DNA from: Candidatus Omnitrophota bacterium
Lineage (GTDB): Bacteria; Omnitrophota; Gorgyraeia; Gygaellales; Profunditerraquicolaceae
DNA: 51,432 nucleotides
Assembly (NCBI GenBank): GCA_028718225.1
Contig: JAQUMI010000005.1
Coordinates: 1 to 51,432, forward strand
Direction: 5' to 3'
The translations under genes were made by a program, and so were the position numbers. The notes below the pieces were generated by a model. The model searched no databases. It was not told the DNA's origin and was given only the letters and a program-made list of their open reading frames with translations. Positions 26,710-35,333 of this stretch are shown piece after piece; the first letter of the stretch is position 1, and every line of letters starts with the position of its first letter.

Positions 26710-27678
26710 ATGCCGCAGGTAAAAGAAATAACCGCAGGTTCTTTAGATGCAAAAGAATTCATCCGGGAAAAAACTTCAGAGATCTCCGCGATTGTCGGCC
26801 AGGGCGTGGCGATTAATGCCCTTTCGGGAGGCGTGGACTCTGCGGCAGTAACGATGCTCGGGCACAGGGCCTTGGGAGAAAGGCTGAAGACCTATTTTGT
26901 TGATAATGGGATTATGCGCGAAGGCGAACCGCAGCAGATAGCTTCCGTGTTTAAAAAATTGGGAGTTAACGTTGAGATAATTGGCGCCCAGGATGAGTTT
27001 TTCAACGCCCTTAAAGGCGTTGAAGATCCCGAAGCTAAGCGAGAAGCGATTACCCAGACCTTTTATAAGAAAGTTTTCGGTAATTTAGTGAAGAGGAGCG
27101 GGGCGAAATATCTTTTACAGGGGACTATTCTTACGGATATTGACGAAACAGTTGCCGGGATCAAGCGCCAGCATAATGTCTTTGAACAGTTAGGTATTGA
27201 CCCGCAAGAAGCTTTCGGATATAAAATTCTTGAGCCGTTAGTGCAGCTGCGCAAAGACGGCGTGCGTAAGGTTGCCGAAGATCTAGGATTACCCGCTTTG
27301 ATTTTTAACCGTATGCCTTTTCCCGGGCCGGCGCTGGCCGCGCGCGTGATCGGGGAGGCAACTCAAGAGCGTATTTGCCTGGTGCGTAAAGCAACGGTAA
27401 TTCTCGAGCAAGAATTGGCGGCGGTAAAAGCATTTCAATATATGGCTATACTGCATAGTGACCGGGTTACCGGAATGCGCGATAATAAGAGAGAGTTCGG
27501 CCAGCAGATTGAGATCCGCTGCTGGGATAGCGTTGATGCGCGCAGGGCCAATCCAACCCGCCTGGATTTTGCTATCCTGGAAAAGTTAGCGGACCGGATC
27601 CTGGCGGAAGTCGCCGGCGTAGTCAGCGTTACCTACAATATCGCCAGTAAGCCGCCTTCAACTATGGAGGCAATATAG
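26710..27678 (+). CDS. GMP synthase-like ATP pyrophosphatase, no glutaminase domain
   Basis: Start at the ATG at 26710 with GGGAGGTG before it (a GTG at 26704 falls inside that site). The 322 residues match the PPase and dimerisation halves of GMP synthase: P-loop ALSGGVDSAAV, FVDNGIMREGE, GTILTDIDETV, HNVFEQLG, MPFPGPALAARVIGEAT. The N-terminal class I amidotransferase is absent, as in archaeal GuaAb, which pairs with a separate GuaAa. The C-terminus is diverged: the usual DAMTA and terminal IEWE appear as DARRA and MEAI, so XMP may not be the substrate. Cotranscription with carB suggests nucleotide metabolism. Confidence 0.8.
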   Translation: MPQVKEITAGSLDAKEFIREKTSEISAIVGQGVAINALSGGVDSAAVTMLGHRALGERLKTYFVDNGIMREGEPQQIASVFKKLGVNVEIIGAQDEFFNALKGVEDPEAKREAITQTFYKKVFGNLVKRSGAKYLLQGTILTDIDETVAGIKRQHNVFEQLGIDPQEAFGYKILEPLVQLRKDGVRKVAEDLGLPALIFNRMPFPGPALAARVIGEATQERICLVRKATVILEQELAAVKAFQYMAILHSDRVTGMRDNKREFGQQIEIRCWDSVDARRANPTRLDFAILEKLADRILAEVAGVVSVTYNIASKPPSTMEAI

Positions 27679-27683
27679 CATAG

Positions 27684-27836
27684 ATGAAAATTCAACTATA
27701 TCAGGTCGTGGCGGTATTAGGGTCATTGCTGCTTATGGGAGCCGGGTTATTGAGGCTGGCGCATTCAGGCAACCCGAAAGAATTAATTATTGCTATCCTC
27801 TACTTCTTTGCCAATATTCTTATCTTTTGCTTCTAA
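27684..27836 (+). CDS. Small two-helix membrane protein
   Basis: A 50-residue reading frame starting 5 bp after the PPase stop. It has two hydrophobic segments, VVAVLGSLLLMGAGLL and ELIIAILYFFANILIFCF, joined by RLAHSGNPK. Its close spacing to the upstream gene argues for a real gene, but no good ribosome site is visible and I do not recognise a family. Confidence 0.5.
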   Translation: MKIQLYQVVAVLGSLLLMGAGLLRLAHSGNPKELIIAILYFFANILIFCF

Positions 27837-27910
27837 GGTACAATCAGCCAATGATTAATAGCAGGTAAAAAATAAGGTTCGGTATAATAAATTAACCAAG
27901 CGAGGAAAAG

Positions 27911-28936
27911 ATGATTCTTGTATGGTTGAAATTCATGGTTTGCGCCGCGATAATTGTTTACAGCGGCAAGCGGGTTGCCAGATACGGGGATGCCATTGCA
28001 GAAAAGACCGGCCTGGGGGGTCTATGGATCGGCGTAATACTGGTAGCACTTGCTACCAGCCTTCCCGAATTATTTACCGGCGTGGGAAGCACGGTTTTCA
28101 TTAATGCTCCGGACCTTACCGTAGGCAACCTATTCGGAGCAAATTCATATAATCTTTTGAATATCGCCGTATTGGACGGCGTAAGCAGGGGTACGCCTCT
28201 ATTAAGCTCGATTTCCATAGGACAGACTTTAACCGCCGGCTTGAGCCTTATTCCTTTGTCTATTGCCGCAGTCGGTCTATTCTTAAGTTCAAAATTACCG
28301 CAGGTTGCTTTCGCGAATATCAGCTTGTATAGTTTTTTGATTATTACCGCATATTTTATCTCGGTAAGGATAGTCTTCGGGTTTGAAAAGAAACAGCAGC
28401 AGATATTAAAGGAGATAAACAAAGAAGAAAAAGCCCTGTTTAAATATGATAATCTAACGTTAAAAACAGCTTGTATCCGTTACGGGATAGCGGCGTTGAT
28501 TATTGCGGCTGCCGGGATTTGGCTTGCTTATATCGGAGATGAATTAGCCGGTGGTTTAAATCTGGGACGAAGCTTTATCGGAAGTCTTTTTCTTGGCCTT
28601 GCCACTACCCTGCCGGAAATAACGGTTTCGCTTGCCGCTATCCGTCTAGGCGCAAAAGAACTGGCAGTAGCCAATATGCTCGGCTCAAACCTGTTTAATA
28701 TGACCATTATTTTTATTAACGACCTTCTTTACCGAAAAGCCCCGATTTTTAGCGCAATATCCGGCCAGCACATCTTTACTGCTTTTATAGTGATAATTAT
28801 GACCGCGATAGTTATCGCCGGTTTAATTTTAAAGCCAAAAAAGAAAACCCGGCTGGGTTTAAGCGCTTATGCTCTAGCCTTAATCATAGTTTTTGTCTTA
28901 GGCGCCTATATTAATTTCGCATTGGGTGGAAAATGA
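27911..28936 (+). CDS. Calcium/sodium antiporter (CaCA family)
   Basis: A 341-residue inner-membrane exchanger with about ten helices and two inverted repeats. The alpha-1 repeat is ALATSLPELFTGVGSTVF with NLFGANSYNLLNIA; the alpha-2 repeat is LGLATTLPEITVSLAAIRLG with NMLGSNLFNM. The Glu residues in the two LPE motifs bind the cation. A charged cytoplasmic loop near residues 155-180 lies between the halves. It overlaps the calcium ATPase gene by 4 bp, which makes calcium the likely ion. A perfect TATAAT at 27883-27888 may be its -10, though no clear -35 was seen. Confidence 0.9.
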   Translation: MILVWLKFMVCAAIIVYSGKRVARYGDAIAEKTGLGGLWIGVILVALATSLPELFTGVGSTVFINAPDLTVGNLFGANSYNLLNIAVLDGVSRGTPLLSSISIGQTLTAGLSLIPLSIAAVGLFLSSKLPQVAFANISLYSFLIITAYFISVRIVFGFEKKQQQILKEINKEEKALFKYDNLTLKTACIRYGIAALIIAAAGIWLAYIGDELAGGLNLGRSFIGSLFLGLATTLPEITVSLAAIRLGAKELAVANMLGSNLFNMTIIFINDLLYRKAPIFSAISGQHIFTAFIVIIMTAIVIAGLILKPKKKTRLGLSAYALALIIVFVLGAYINFALGGK

Positions 28937-31629
28937 GTGAAAATAAATTTTATAATTTAACCGCAGAGCAGGCCGGATTATCCTTGAATACGAGCCTGGA
29001 ATCCGGGCTGAGCCTGGTAGAGGCCAAGCAGCGCCTGGAGCAATCCGGGCTAAATCAGCTTTTGGCAAAGAAAGGTATTACGCCTTTAGATATTTTTCTG
29101 GGGCAGTTTAAGGATTTTATGATCTGGGTCCTAATCGGCGCGGCGTTAGTCTCCGGATTCCTGCAGGAGTGGGTGGATGCGCTGGCGATTATCGCGATTG
29201 TTATATTGAACGCGGTGATGGGATTTATCCAGGAATACCGGGCGGAAAAATCTCTGGCCGCTTTGAAGAAATTATCCAGCCCTGCCTCAAAAGTTATCCG
29301 TGAAGGCAAGCGTAGTATTATTCCTTCTTTAGAGCTGGTTTACGGCGATTTGATAGAGTTGGAGGCCGGGGACAGCATTCCTGCCGACAGCCGGCTTGTC
29401 TGGAGTACTTCCAATTTAACCGTTCAGGAGGCCAGCCTTACCGGAGAATCTACTCCGGTTGCTAAAACTATCCGGGCTTTAGGCGAAAAGGAAGTAGCGT
29501 TGGCTGACCGGGCGAATATGGTTTATCTGGGTACTTCCGTGGCTTCCGGAAAAGCCAGGGCATTAGTTGTGGATACCGGTATGCAGACAGAGCTTGGCAA
29601 GATCGCCGGGATGGTGCAGGATATCCGGCATGAGTCTACTCCTTTACAGAAGAAGTTAGAAGAATTCGGCAAATGGATTGTAGTCTTATGTTTTATACTG
29701 GTGGGATTAGTCTTTTTACTGGAATGGCTGCGCGGAGGGGAAATCGTAGATATATTTTTGACTGCGGTAAGCCTAGCGGTTGCCGCTATTCCCGAAGGGC
29801 TGCCGGCGGTAGTCACTATCGCTTTAGCTCTGGGAGTTCATCGAATGGTCAGGCGTCATGCGCTTATCCGCAAGCTTCCCTCAGTAGAAACCCTGGGGTG
29901 CGCGACGGTTATCTGCTCGGATAAAACCGGGACCCTGACTAAAAACGAGATGACTGTGCAAAAAGTTTTTACGGGGGCAGGGCTCTTTACGGTCAGCGGC
30001 ATCGGCTATGCTCCGCAAGGCGAATTTACGTTGGATAAAAACCGGATTAACCCTAACGCTTATCCTGAATTAGATAAGGCATTGCGTTGTTCCGTCTTAT
30101 GTAACGCTGCGCAGCTGGTCCAAGAGAACGCCGTTTATAAGATAATCGGCGATCCTACGGAAGGGGCTCTTTTGACTGCTGCCGCCAAAGCGGATATATG
30201 GAAAGAACGCCTGGAGCAGGAATTTTCTTTTATTGACGAGATACCCTTTGATTCGGAACGTAAGATAATGACGATAATCCGTAAGTCTAATACCGGCCCT
30301 ATTGCTTTCGTTAAGGGCGCTCCCGATATACTGATAGACCGCTGCGTAAGCATCGAAGAGAAGAGCGCCGTCAGGGGATTGACCGGTGAAGATAAGGAAA
30401 CTATCCAAAAGGCAAATGATAGCTTAGCTGCTCAAGCGATGCGTGTTTTAGCGGTCGCCTACAAGGTTTTAGATAATGAGCAGGATAAGTATGCACCCGA
30501 GAGTATCGAAAAAGGCCTTACCTTTGCCGGTCTGGTGGCGATGATCGACCCTCCCAGGGAGGAAGTTAAGCAGGCTATTCAGGAATGTAAGGCTTCCGGG
30601 ATAAAGACAGTAATGATTACCGGTGACCATAAAAATACGGCGGTCGCTATTGCGCGGGAACTCGGGTTTTTTGAAGAAAATTCCCTGGCTCTTAGCGGCG
30701 AGGAACTGGATACGCTCAGCGATGACGAGTTATACAGCAGGGTAGAAAAGATTTCAGTTTATGCCCGTGTCTCTCCGGAGCATAAATTACGGGTGGTGCG
30801 GGCCTGGCGCAGGCGCGGCGATGTCGTGGCGATGACCGGCGACGGGGTGAATGATGCCCCGGCAGTAAAAGAAGCCGATATTGGTGTAGCCATGGGCATC
30901 ACCGGAACAGATGTCACCAAGGAAGTTTCCGACATGGTAGTGACTGATGATAATTTCGCTTCGATTGTTTCTGCCGTGGAAGAGGGCAGGGGGATCTACG
31001 ATAATATAAGGAAATTTATACATTACCTTCTTTCCTGTAATGTCGGAGAAATATTAGTAATGTTTGTTTCTTCGTTAGTTGGCTTACCTATACCCTTGTT
31101 GCCGATTCATATCCTCTGGGTTAACCTGGTGACCGACGGACTGCCTGCGTTGGCCTTAGGAATTGACCCTGTTGATCCGCATATTATGCAGCGGCCTCCG
31201 CGCAAACCAAACGAAGCAGTGGTAACAAAAGAGAGGGCGTTATTAATGCTGGCCCAGGGAGCCTTTATCGCTTTCTGCAGTTTATTTGCTTTTATTTTCG
31301 TTTTGTTTGTAGAAAAGGAAGGAATAGGCCGCGCCAGGACGGCGGCATTTGTAGTGCTTGCCTGCAGCCAGTTATTCCACGCTTTTAACTGCCGGAATAT
31401 GTCCGTATCTTTATTCAAACTAGGTATATTTACTAACAAGAAACTGCTTTATGCTACCGGTATTTCTTTTGTTTTGCTGATGGGGGTAGTCTATCTGCCC
31501 TTTGTGCAGAAAGTGTTTAAGACCGAGGCGTTAGGCTTGTTGGATTGGATCCTGGTTATCGGGATTTCTTCGCTTCCGCTATGGGCGATGGAGGCGTGGA
31601 AAGCAGTTAAAAGCGCAAAAGAGAGGTGA
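28933..31629 (+). CDS. P-type calcium-transporting ATPase (P2A type)
   Basis: An 898-residue ion pump. In order: N-terminal cation-ATPase domain, two helices, actuator domain with LTGES, helices 3-4 with PEGLPAV (ion site), phosphorylation loop DKTGTLT with the phospho-Asp at residue 330, nucleotide domain with [17 protein letters not shown] and [17 protein letters not shown]. Six C-terminal helices follow, with [13 protein letters not shown] in helix 6. The pattern is that of SERCA/PMR1-like bacterial calcium pumps. Coupled to the antiporter gene upstream and to a DUF502 gene downstream, it makes up a calcium-efflux operon. Confidence 0.94.
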   Translation: MSENKFYNLTAEQAGLSLNTSLESGLSLVEAKQRLEQSGLNQLLAKKGITPLDIFLGQFKDFMIWVLIGAALVSGFLQEWVDALAIIAIVILNAVMGFIQEYRAEKSLAALKKLSSPASKVIREGKRSIIPSLELVYGDLIELEAGDSIPADSRLVWSTSNLTVQEASLTGESTPVAKTIRALGEKEVALADRANMVYLGTSVASGKARALVVDTGMQTELGKIAGMVQDIRHESTPLQKKLEEFGKWIVVLCFILVGLVFLLEWLRGGEIVDIFLTAVSLAVAAIPEGLPAVVTIALALGVHRMVRRHALIRKLPSVETLGCATVICSDKTGTLTKNEMTVQKVFTGAGLFTVSGIGYAPQGEFTLDKNRINPNAYPELDKALRCSVLCNAAQLVQENAVYKIIGDPTEGALLTAAAKADIWKERLEQEFSFIDEIPFDSERKIMTIIRKSNTGPIAFVKGAPDILIDRCVSIEEKSAVRGLTGEDKETIQKANDSLAAQAMRVLAVAYKVLDNEQDKYAPESIEKGLTFAGLVAMIDPPREEVKQAIQECKASGIKTVMITGDHKNTAVAIARELGFFEENSLALSGEELDTLSDDELYSRVEKISVYARVSPEHKLRVVRAWRRRGDVVAMTGDGVNDAPAVKEADIGVAMGITGTDVTKEVSDMVVTDDNFASIVSAVEEGRGIYDNIRKFIHYLLSCNVGEILVMFVSSLVGLPIPLLPIHILWVNLVTDGLPALALGIDPVDPHIMQRPPRKPNEAVVTKERALLMLAQGAFIAFCSLFAFIFVLFVEKEGIGRARTAAFVVLACSQLFHAFNCRNMSVSLFKLGIFTNKKLLYATGISFVLLMGVVYLPFVQKVFKTEALGLLDWILVIGISSLPLWAMEAWKAVKSAKER

Positions 31630-31634
31630 CCTTT

Positions 31635-32231
31635 ATGAAAAGATTAAAGCGCTATTTTGCCGCCGGGGTACTCGTAGGACTACCGGTTTTCCTCACTTTT
31701 TACCTGCTTTTTATTATTTTTAAATTTCTGGATAGCCTCTTTGGGGTAATCATCAATAAATATTTAAAGGAGGCGTTAGGCTTTACTCTTCCCGGAATGG
31801 GCCTTATTTTAGGAGTATTACTTATTCTGATAACCGGGTTTGTCGTTTCGCATTTATTGAGTAAGAAGGCATTGCCTGTAATCGAGGGATGGTTTTTAAA
31901 ATTACCCGCTATCCGCCAGGTATACCCCCCCATAAAAGAAATAGTAGGTTTTATTTTTTCCAGGGATAAGCCCGCATTTAAAAAGGTGGTTTTAGTAGAA
32001 TATCCTTCGGCCGGGATCTGGTCAGTAGGTTTTATGACCAATGATGGCTTTCGGGAGGCGCAGGAGAAGCTCGGCCAGGAACTCGTGCATGTTTTAATCG
32101 GTTCGACCCCCAGCCCCTGGAGCGGTTTTTTTATCTTAGTTCCCAAGACTAAGGTGAAATTCCTGGAGATGTCGGTTGAAGAAGGTATGAAGCTGATAAT
32201 CTCGGGAGGAATACTTAAACCATCCCAGTGA
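31635..32231 (+). CDS. DUF502 family membrane protein
   Basis: Start at the ATG at 31635 with GAGAGGTGA before it, six bases after the ATPase stop at 31629. The 198-residue product begins MKRLKRYFAAGVLVGLPVF and has two membrane helices (residues ~8-30 and ~55-80, around LGVLLILITGFVV). The DUF502 soluble part has LPAIRQVYPPIKEIV, VVLVEYPSAGIWSVGF and STPSPWSGFFILVP. In plants the family (COV-like) affects vascular patterning; in bacteria its role is unknown. Its place in the calcium operon is the best hint of function here. Confidence 0.88.
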   Translation: MKRLKRYFAAGVLVGLPVFLTFYLLFIIFKFLDSLFGVIINKYLKEALGFTLPGMGLILGVLLILITGFVVSHLLSKKALPVIEGWFLKLPAIRQVYPPIKEIVGFIFSRDKPAFKKVVLVEYPSAGIWSVGFMTNDGFREAQEKLGQELVHVLIGSTPSPWSGFFILVPKTKVKFLEMSVEEGMKLIISGGILKPSQ

Positions 32232-32256
32232 GGAATTTTTTTAAAAGAGGATAAGG

Positions 32257-32721
32257 CTAGTTTTGTTTAAAGAGGGCTTTATCTTCTTGGGTTAATTCTC
32301 CGCAAAAAATCCACACCGAAATCTGCAGGCGTTCATCGAGCAGCCGGATAATTTTTCCGCTTTGCTGGATATTTTGGCCCTTATCAATATCCTTTACCTT
32401 GTCTTTATCTTTAAAGAGAAAGACTAGCTGGTAGGTAACGTTATTTTTTGTTTTCTGCGGGATTATGCTGACCTGATAGTAAGTGTTGCCGAGGTCATTA
32501 GCCGTATCAAAGAAATCATATTCTCCCGCATTACTGACTGTTCCGCCGCAAGAGATCTCCTTGCCCAGGCTGTCTTTTAAGACTTGCACCTTCTGCAAAT
32601 CAGTCGCCTTATAGAAATTGTTAACCAACCCTTCAATATCCATTGCCGCAGAATAGGAAGGGCCGCAAGCCCCTAAAAGAACGGCTAAAGAAAACGCGCA
32701 ACTCACCAATATTTTTTTCAT
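32257..32721 (-). CDS. Putative lipoprotein, possibly OB-fold
   Basis: The only clear minus-strand gene. The 154-residue product has a signal peptide with lipobox LGAC (residues 16-19). The mature part (DIEGLVNNFYKATDLQKVQV, then GKEISCGGTVSNAGEYD, then GQNIQQSGKIIRLLDERLQI) resembles the tRNA_anti-like OB-fold lipoproteins, in which the small barrel binds an unknown ligand. GGGGAGGAATAG precedes its ATG. The gene runs against the calcium operon and diverges from the efflux operon. Confidence 0.8.
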   Translation of the reverse strand: MKKILVSCAFSLAVLLGACGPSYSAAMDIEGLVNNFYKATDLQKVQVLKDSLGKEISCGGTVSNAGEYDFFDTANDLGNTYYQVSIIPQKTKNNVTYQLVFLFKDKDKVKDIDKGQNIQQSGKIIRLLDERLQISVWIFCGELTQEDKALFKQN

Positions 32722-32738
32722 CTATTCCTCCCCTTGGC

Positions 32739-32775
32739 TATATTATACTTTTTTAAAAAAGTATTGCAAGTATTT
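32739..32775 (-). promoter_or_regulatory. Promoter for the minus-strand lipoprotein gene
   Basis: On the minus strand: TTGCAA, 16 bp, TATAAT, close in front of the ribosome site of the lipoprotein gene. The spacer contains the palindrome TTTTTTAAAAAA. Confidence 0.6.
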
Positions 32776-32801
32776 TTGGGATTCCGGCCCCGAAAAAAGA
32801 C

Positions 32802-32830
32802 TTGACAAATATATGTAAAGTGAATATAAT
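32802..32830 (+). promoter_or_regulatory. Promoter of the ABC-2 efflux operon
   Basis: Near-consensus TTGACA (32802-32807), 17 bp, TATAAT (32825-32830). The first operator-like repeat covers the spacer and -10. Confidence 0.8.
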
Positions 32831-32870
32831 TATATGCAAATGAATATTATTATATGCAAAGTGTATATTA
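32811..32870 (+). repeat. Three tandem 20-21 bp repeats over promoter and leader (putative operator)
   Basis: Units begin ATATGTAAAGTGAATAT (32811), ATATGCAAATGAATATT (32832) and ATATGCAAAGTGTATAT (32852). The period of 20-21 bp is two turns of DNA, so bound proteins would line up on one face. The array covers the -10 and the start of the transcript, where a bound repressor would block initiation. The encoded winged-helix domain just downstream is the obvious candidate ligand (inference). Confidence 0.7.
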
Positions 32871-32880
32871 GGGGATCAAA

Positions 32881-34491
32881 ATGAGGCAGTTTTCCAAAAA
32901 TACCCTCAGGCTCCTTAAAGTTTTTTACAGCCATCCCAAGGAGCAGTATTATATCCAGGAACTGGGCAGGATCTTAAAAGCCAAACCCGGGGTCTTTCAG
33001 AGGACCCTTTATAATCTCCAGAAAGAAGGAGTTTTGCAAAGCTATTACCGGGCAAATGCCAGGTTCTTCAGCGTTAATAAAAATTACCCCTTTTATAAAG
33101 AATTTAAAAGCATTGTCCAAAAGTCGGCTAAGTTTGCGCTAAGCGCGGTCATTGCCAGCTTATTCTTATTGAACAGTTCAAGCGGTTTTTGTGCAGAGAA
33201 TAATCCAGAGACCCTGGTGCTTACTTCGCTGGAAGACGCGATTAAGATAGCGTTTAAAAATAATAAGGACATCCGGGTACAGGAATATGCGCTGAAAGTC
33301 GCTGATGCAGGGATACTGGATGCCAGGAGCGCGTTTTTGCCTAAGGTTGATTTCAATGCCGGTTATACGCGTAATGCCGCAGTGCTCAGCAGTTCAAGTA
33401 CTAGCGGCAAGAAAGACGTTGGTGTGTTTACCGGATATAAAAATAATAATCGTATGGGTGTAAGCTTGAATGATACTATTTACAGCGGCGGAGCCAATAT
33501 CGCTAGCCTAAGGCAGGCCGAGCTCTCCCTAAAGGAACAGGGCCAGACCCTGCGGGCAACCAAGCTTAATGTGGAATTGGAAGCCAAGAGGCTTTATCAC
33601 GGGCTCCTTCTGGCTTATGAAACAAAACGTATTGCCGAGGACCTCGTAGGGCAGGCAGAGAGCCATTATGAAGAAGTAAAAAACAAGTTTCAACAGGGGA
33701 CTGCCTCCAGGTTTGATGTTTTGCAGTCCAAGGTGCAGGTCTCGCTCCTAGAGCCACAGCTGATTAATGCCCAGAATGCGATAGACTTAATCATCGCGGA
33801 GATGAATAAGCTGCTTGGCTTGAAGATAAGCGACAGGATAATCATTAAGGATAAATTGCTCTATGAGCCCTTAGAGATAAAAGAAGAGGATTTCCTGAAA
33901 ACCGCCTACCTGAATGAGCCGGAGATGATTTTGAAGTCTCTGGGTATAGATATCAGCAAGTGGGCGATCAAACACGCCCGGGCAGGGTGGCTCCCGCAGC
34001 TGGAAACGAATGCCGAATATTATTATCAATCCAATAATCCGGGCAATATGTTTAACCGCAGGCATAATAATTGGAATATAGGTTTTACCGTGCGTCTGGC
34101 GATATTTGACGGATTTTCAACCAAGGCAAAAGTGGACAGCGCCCGCGCCAAACATATGCAGGCAATTATCAGTAAAGATAATACGGCTGACCAGGTGGCC
34201 GTTGACGTAAGGCAGGCTTGTCTAGACTTGAAACAGGCAGCCGCCGTAATAAAATCGCAGGAAGATAATTTGGAGGATGCCCGGGAAGCTTTGCAGATAT
34301 CTTATGTTCGTTATAATAACGGCGTAGGTATCAATCTGGATGTGTTGGATGCGCAGGTTTCTCTGGCTAACGTAGAAAAGAACCTGGCTGAAAGTACCTA
34401 CGATTATATTATGGCTAAGGCAAGATTAGATAGGATTATGGGTAATGGTTTTATAGAGCCTGCCTCGCCGGCAGTCAGGGAGGAAAAATGA
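32881..34491 (+). CDS. Winged-helix domain fused to a TolC-family outer-membrane efflux protein
   Basis: A 536-residue reading frame with an unusual design. Residues 1-80 are a winged helix like those in archaeal/bacterial regulators: LRLLKVFYSHPKEQYYIQEL, KPGVFQRTLYNLQKEGVL, ARFFSVNKNYPFYKEFK. Residues 81-105 (KSAKFALSAVIASLFLLNSS then SGFCA) form a standard signal peptide. From 106 it is a TolC channel protein with two repeats (TSLEDAIKIAFKNNKDIR; NIGFTVRLAIFDGFSTKAKV). No ATG, GTG or TTG start lies between the winged helix and the signal peptide; an ATT at 33112 is the only rare alternative. It overlaps the adaptor gene by 4 bp. Confidence 0.85.
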   Translation: MRQFSKNTLRLLKVFYSHPKEQYYIQELGRILKAKPGVFQRTLYNLQKEGVLQSYYRANARFFSVNKNYPFYKEFKSIVQKSAKFALSAVIASLFLLNSSSGFCAENNPETLVLTSLEDAIKIAFKNNKDIRVQEYALKVADAGILDARSAFLPKVDFNAGYTRNAAVLSSSSTSGKKDVGVFTGYKNNNRMGVSLNDTIYSGGANIASLRQAELSLKEQGQTLRATKLNVELEAKRLYHGLLLAYETKRIAEDLVGQAESHYEEVKNKFQQGTASRFDVLQSKVQVSLLEPQLINAQNAIDLIIAEMNKLLGLKISDRIIIKDKLLYEPLEIKEEDFLKTAYLNEPEMILKSLGIDISKWAIKHARAGWLPQLETNAEYYYQSNNPGNMFNRRHNNWNIGFTVRLAIFDGFSTKAKVDSARAKHMQAIISKDNTADQVAVDVRQACLDLKQAAAVIKSQEDNLEDAREALQISYVRYNNGVGINLDVLDAQVSLANVEKNLAESTYDYIMAKARLDRIMGNGFIEPASPAVREEK

Positions 34492-35324
34492 AAAAGAAGG
34501 GAAAACTTATAATTACAGCTCTGATTTTGGCCATTGCCGCCTACACGGCGGTTGTTTTTCTCTTAAAAGAGAAGCAGGCCAATAATAAGGTTATCAAGGT
34601 TTCCGGAAACATTGAGGGTGATGATGTGCGCATATCCTTCAGAATAACCGGACAGATTATTGAGCTTTTGACGGATGAAGGTAAGGTCATCAGGAAGGGG
34701 GATATTGTCGCCCGGCTGAATAGAGATGAACTGAGTAAAGTTCAGGCTGAGGCAGAAGCAGCGCTAAAATTAGCAGAATACCAGTATAAACTGGATTATG
34801 ATGATTATGTGAGGGCTGAAAATCTGCTTAAGGCAGGCGCGATTTCCGCTCAACAGCGCGATACGGCGAAAACCAGAATGAACACTGATTCGGCAAACAT
34901 AAAACAATTACGCGCTTCCCTGGAGCTGGCTAATACAAAACTAGGCTGGGCAGATTTAGCCAGCCCGCTTGACGGTTATGTGCTGGTAAAAAGCGCCCTT
35001 CCCGGTGAAGTCGTGCAGCCTGGCTCTCCGGTTTTTACTGCCGTCAACCTGGATGACCTCTGGGTTACTGCTTATATAAATGAGACGGATTTAGGTAAAG
35101 TTAAATTAGGGCAAAAGGCGTACGTGGAGACAGATACTTACCGCGGAAAGAAATACAGCGGCCGGGTTTCGTTTATATCCAGCCAGACCGAGTTCACTCC
35201 TAAATACATCCAAACCAATGAAGAGAGGGTAAAGTACGTTTACCGGATCAAGGTGAGAGTTGACAATTCCAGTCTGGATTTAAAACCCGGGATGCCCGCG
35301 GACGCCTATATTATAATTGAATAA
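34488..35324 (+). CDS. HlyD/YbhG-like periplasmic adaptor protein
   Basis: A 278-residue membrane fusion protein. Residues ~5-25 form the inner-membrane anchor. The first lipoyl half has GQIIELLTDEGKVIRKGDIVARL. An alpha-helical hairpin follows at ~75-150 (LSKVQAEAEAALKLAEYQYK to LRASLELANTKLGW), then the second lipoyl half SPLDGYVLVKSALPGEVVQPG and a beta-barrel with YINETDLGKVKLGQKAYV. It bridges the ABC-2 transporter and the TolC-like channel encoded on either side, as YbhG does in E. coli. Confidence 0.92.
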   Translation: MKKKGKLIITALILAIAAYTAVVFLLKEKQANNKVIKVSGNIEGDDVRISFRITGQIIELLTDEGKVIRKGDIVARLNRDELSKVQAEAEAALKLAEYQYKLDYDDYVRAENLLKAGAISAQQRDTAKTRMNTDSANIKQLRASLELANTKLGWADLASPLDGYVLVKSALPGEVVQPGSPVFTAVNLDDLWVTAYINETDLGKVKLGQKAYVETDTYRGKKYSGRVSFISSQTEFTPKYIQTNEERVKYVYRIKVRVDNSSLDLKPGMPADAYIIIE

Positions 35325-35333
35325 ATTCAGGCC

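Noticed and set aside
32802-32870. CRISPR array or phage attachment site in the tandem repeats
   Set aside because: There are only three imperfect units with no distinct spacers, and they coincide with a promoter; an operator is the better reading.
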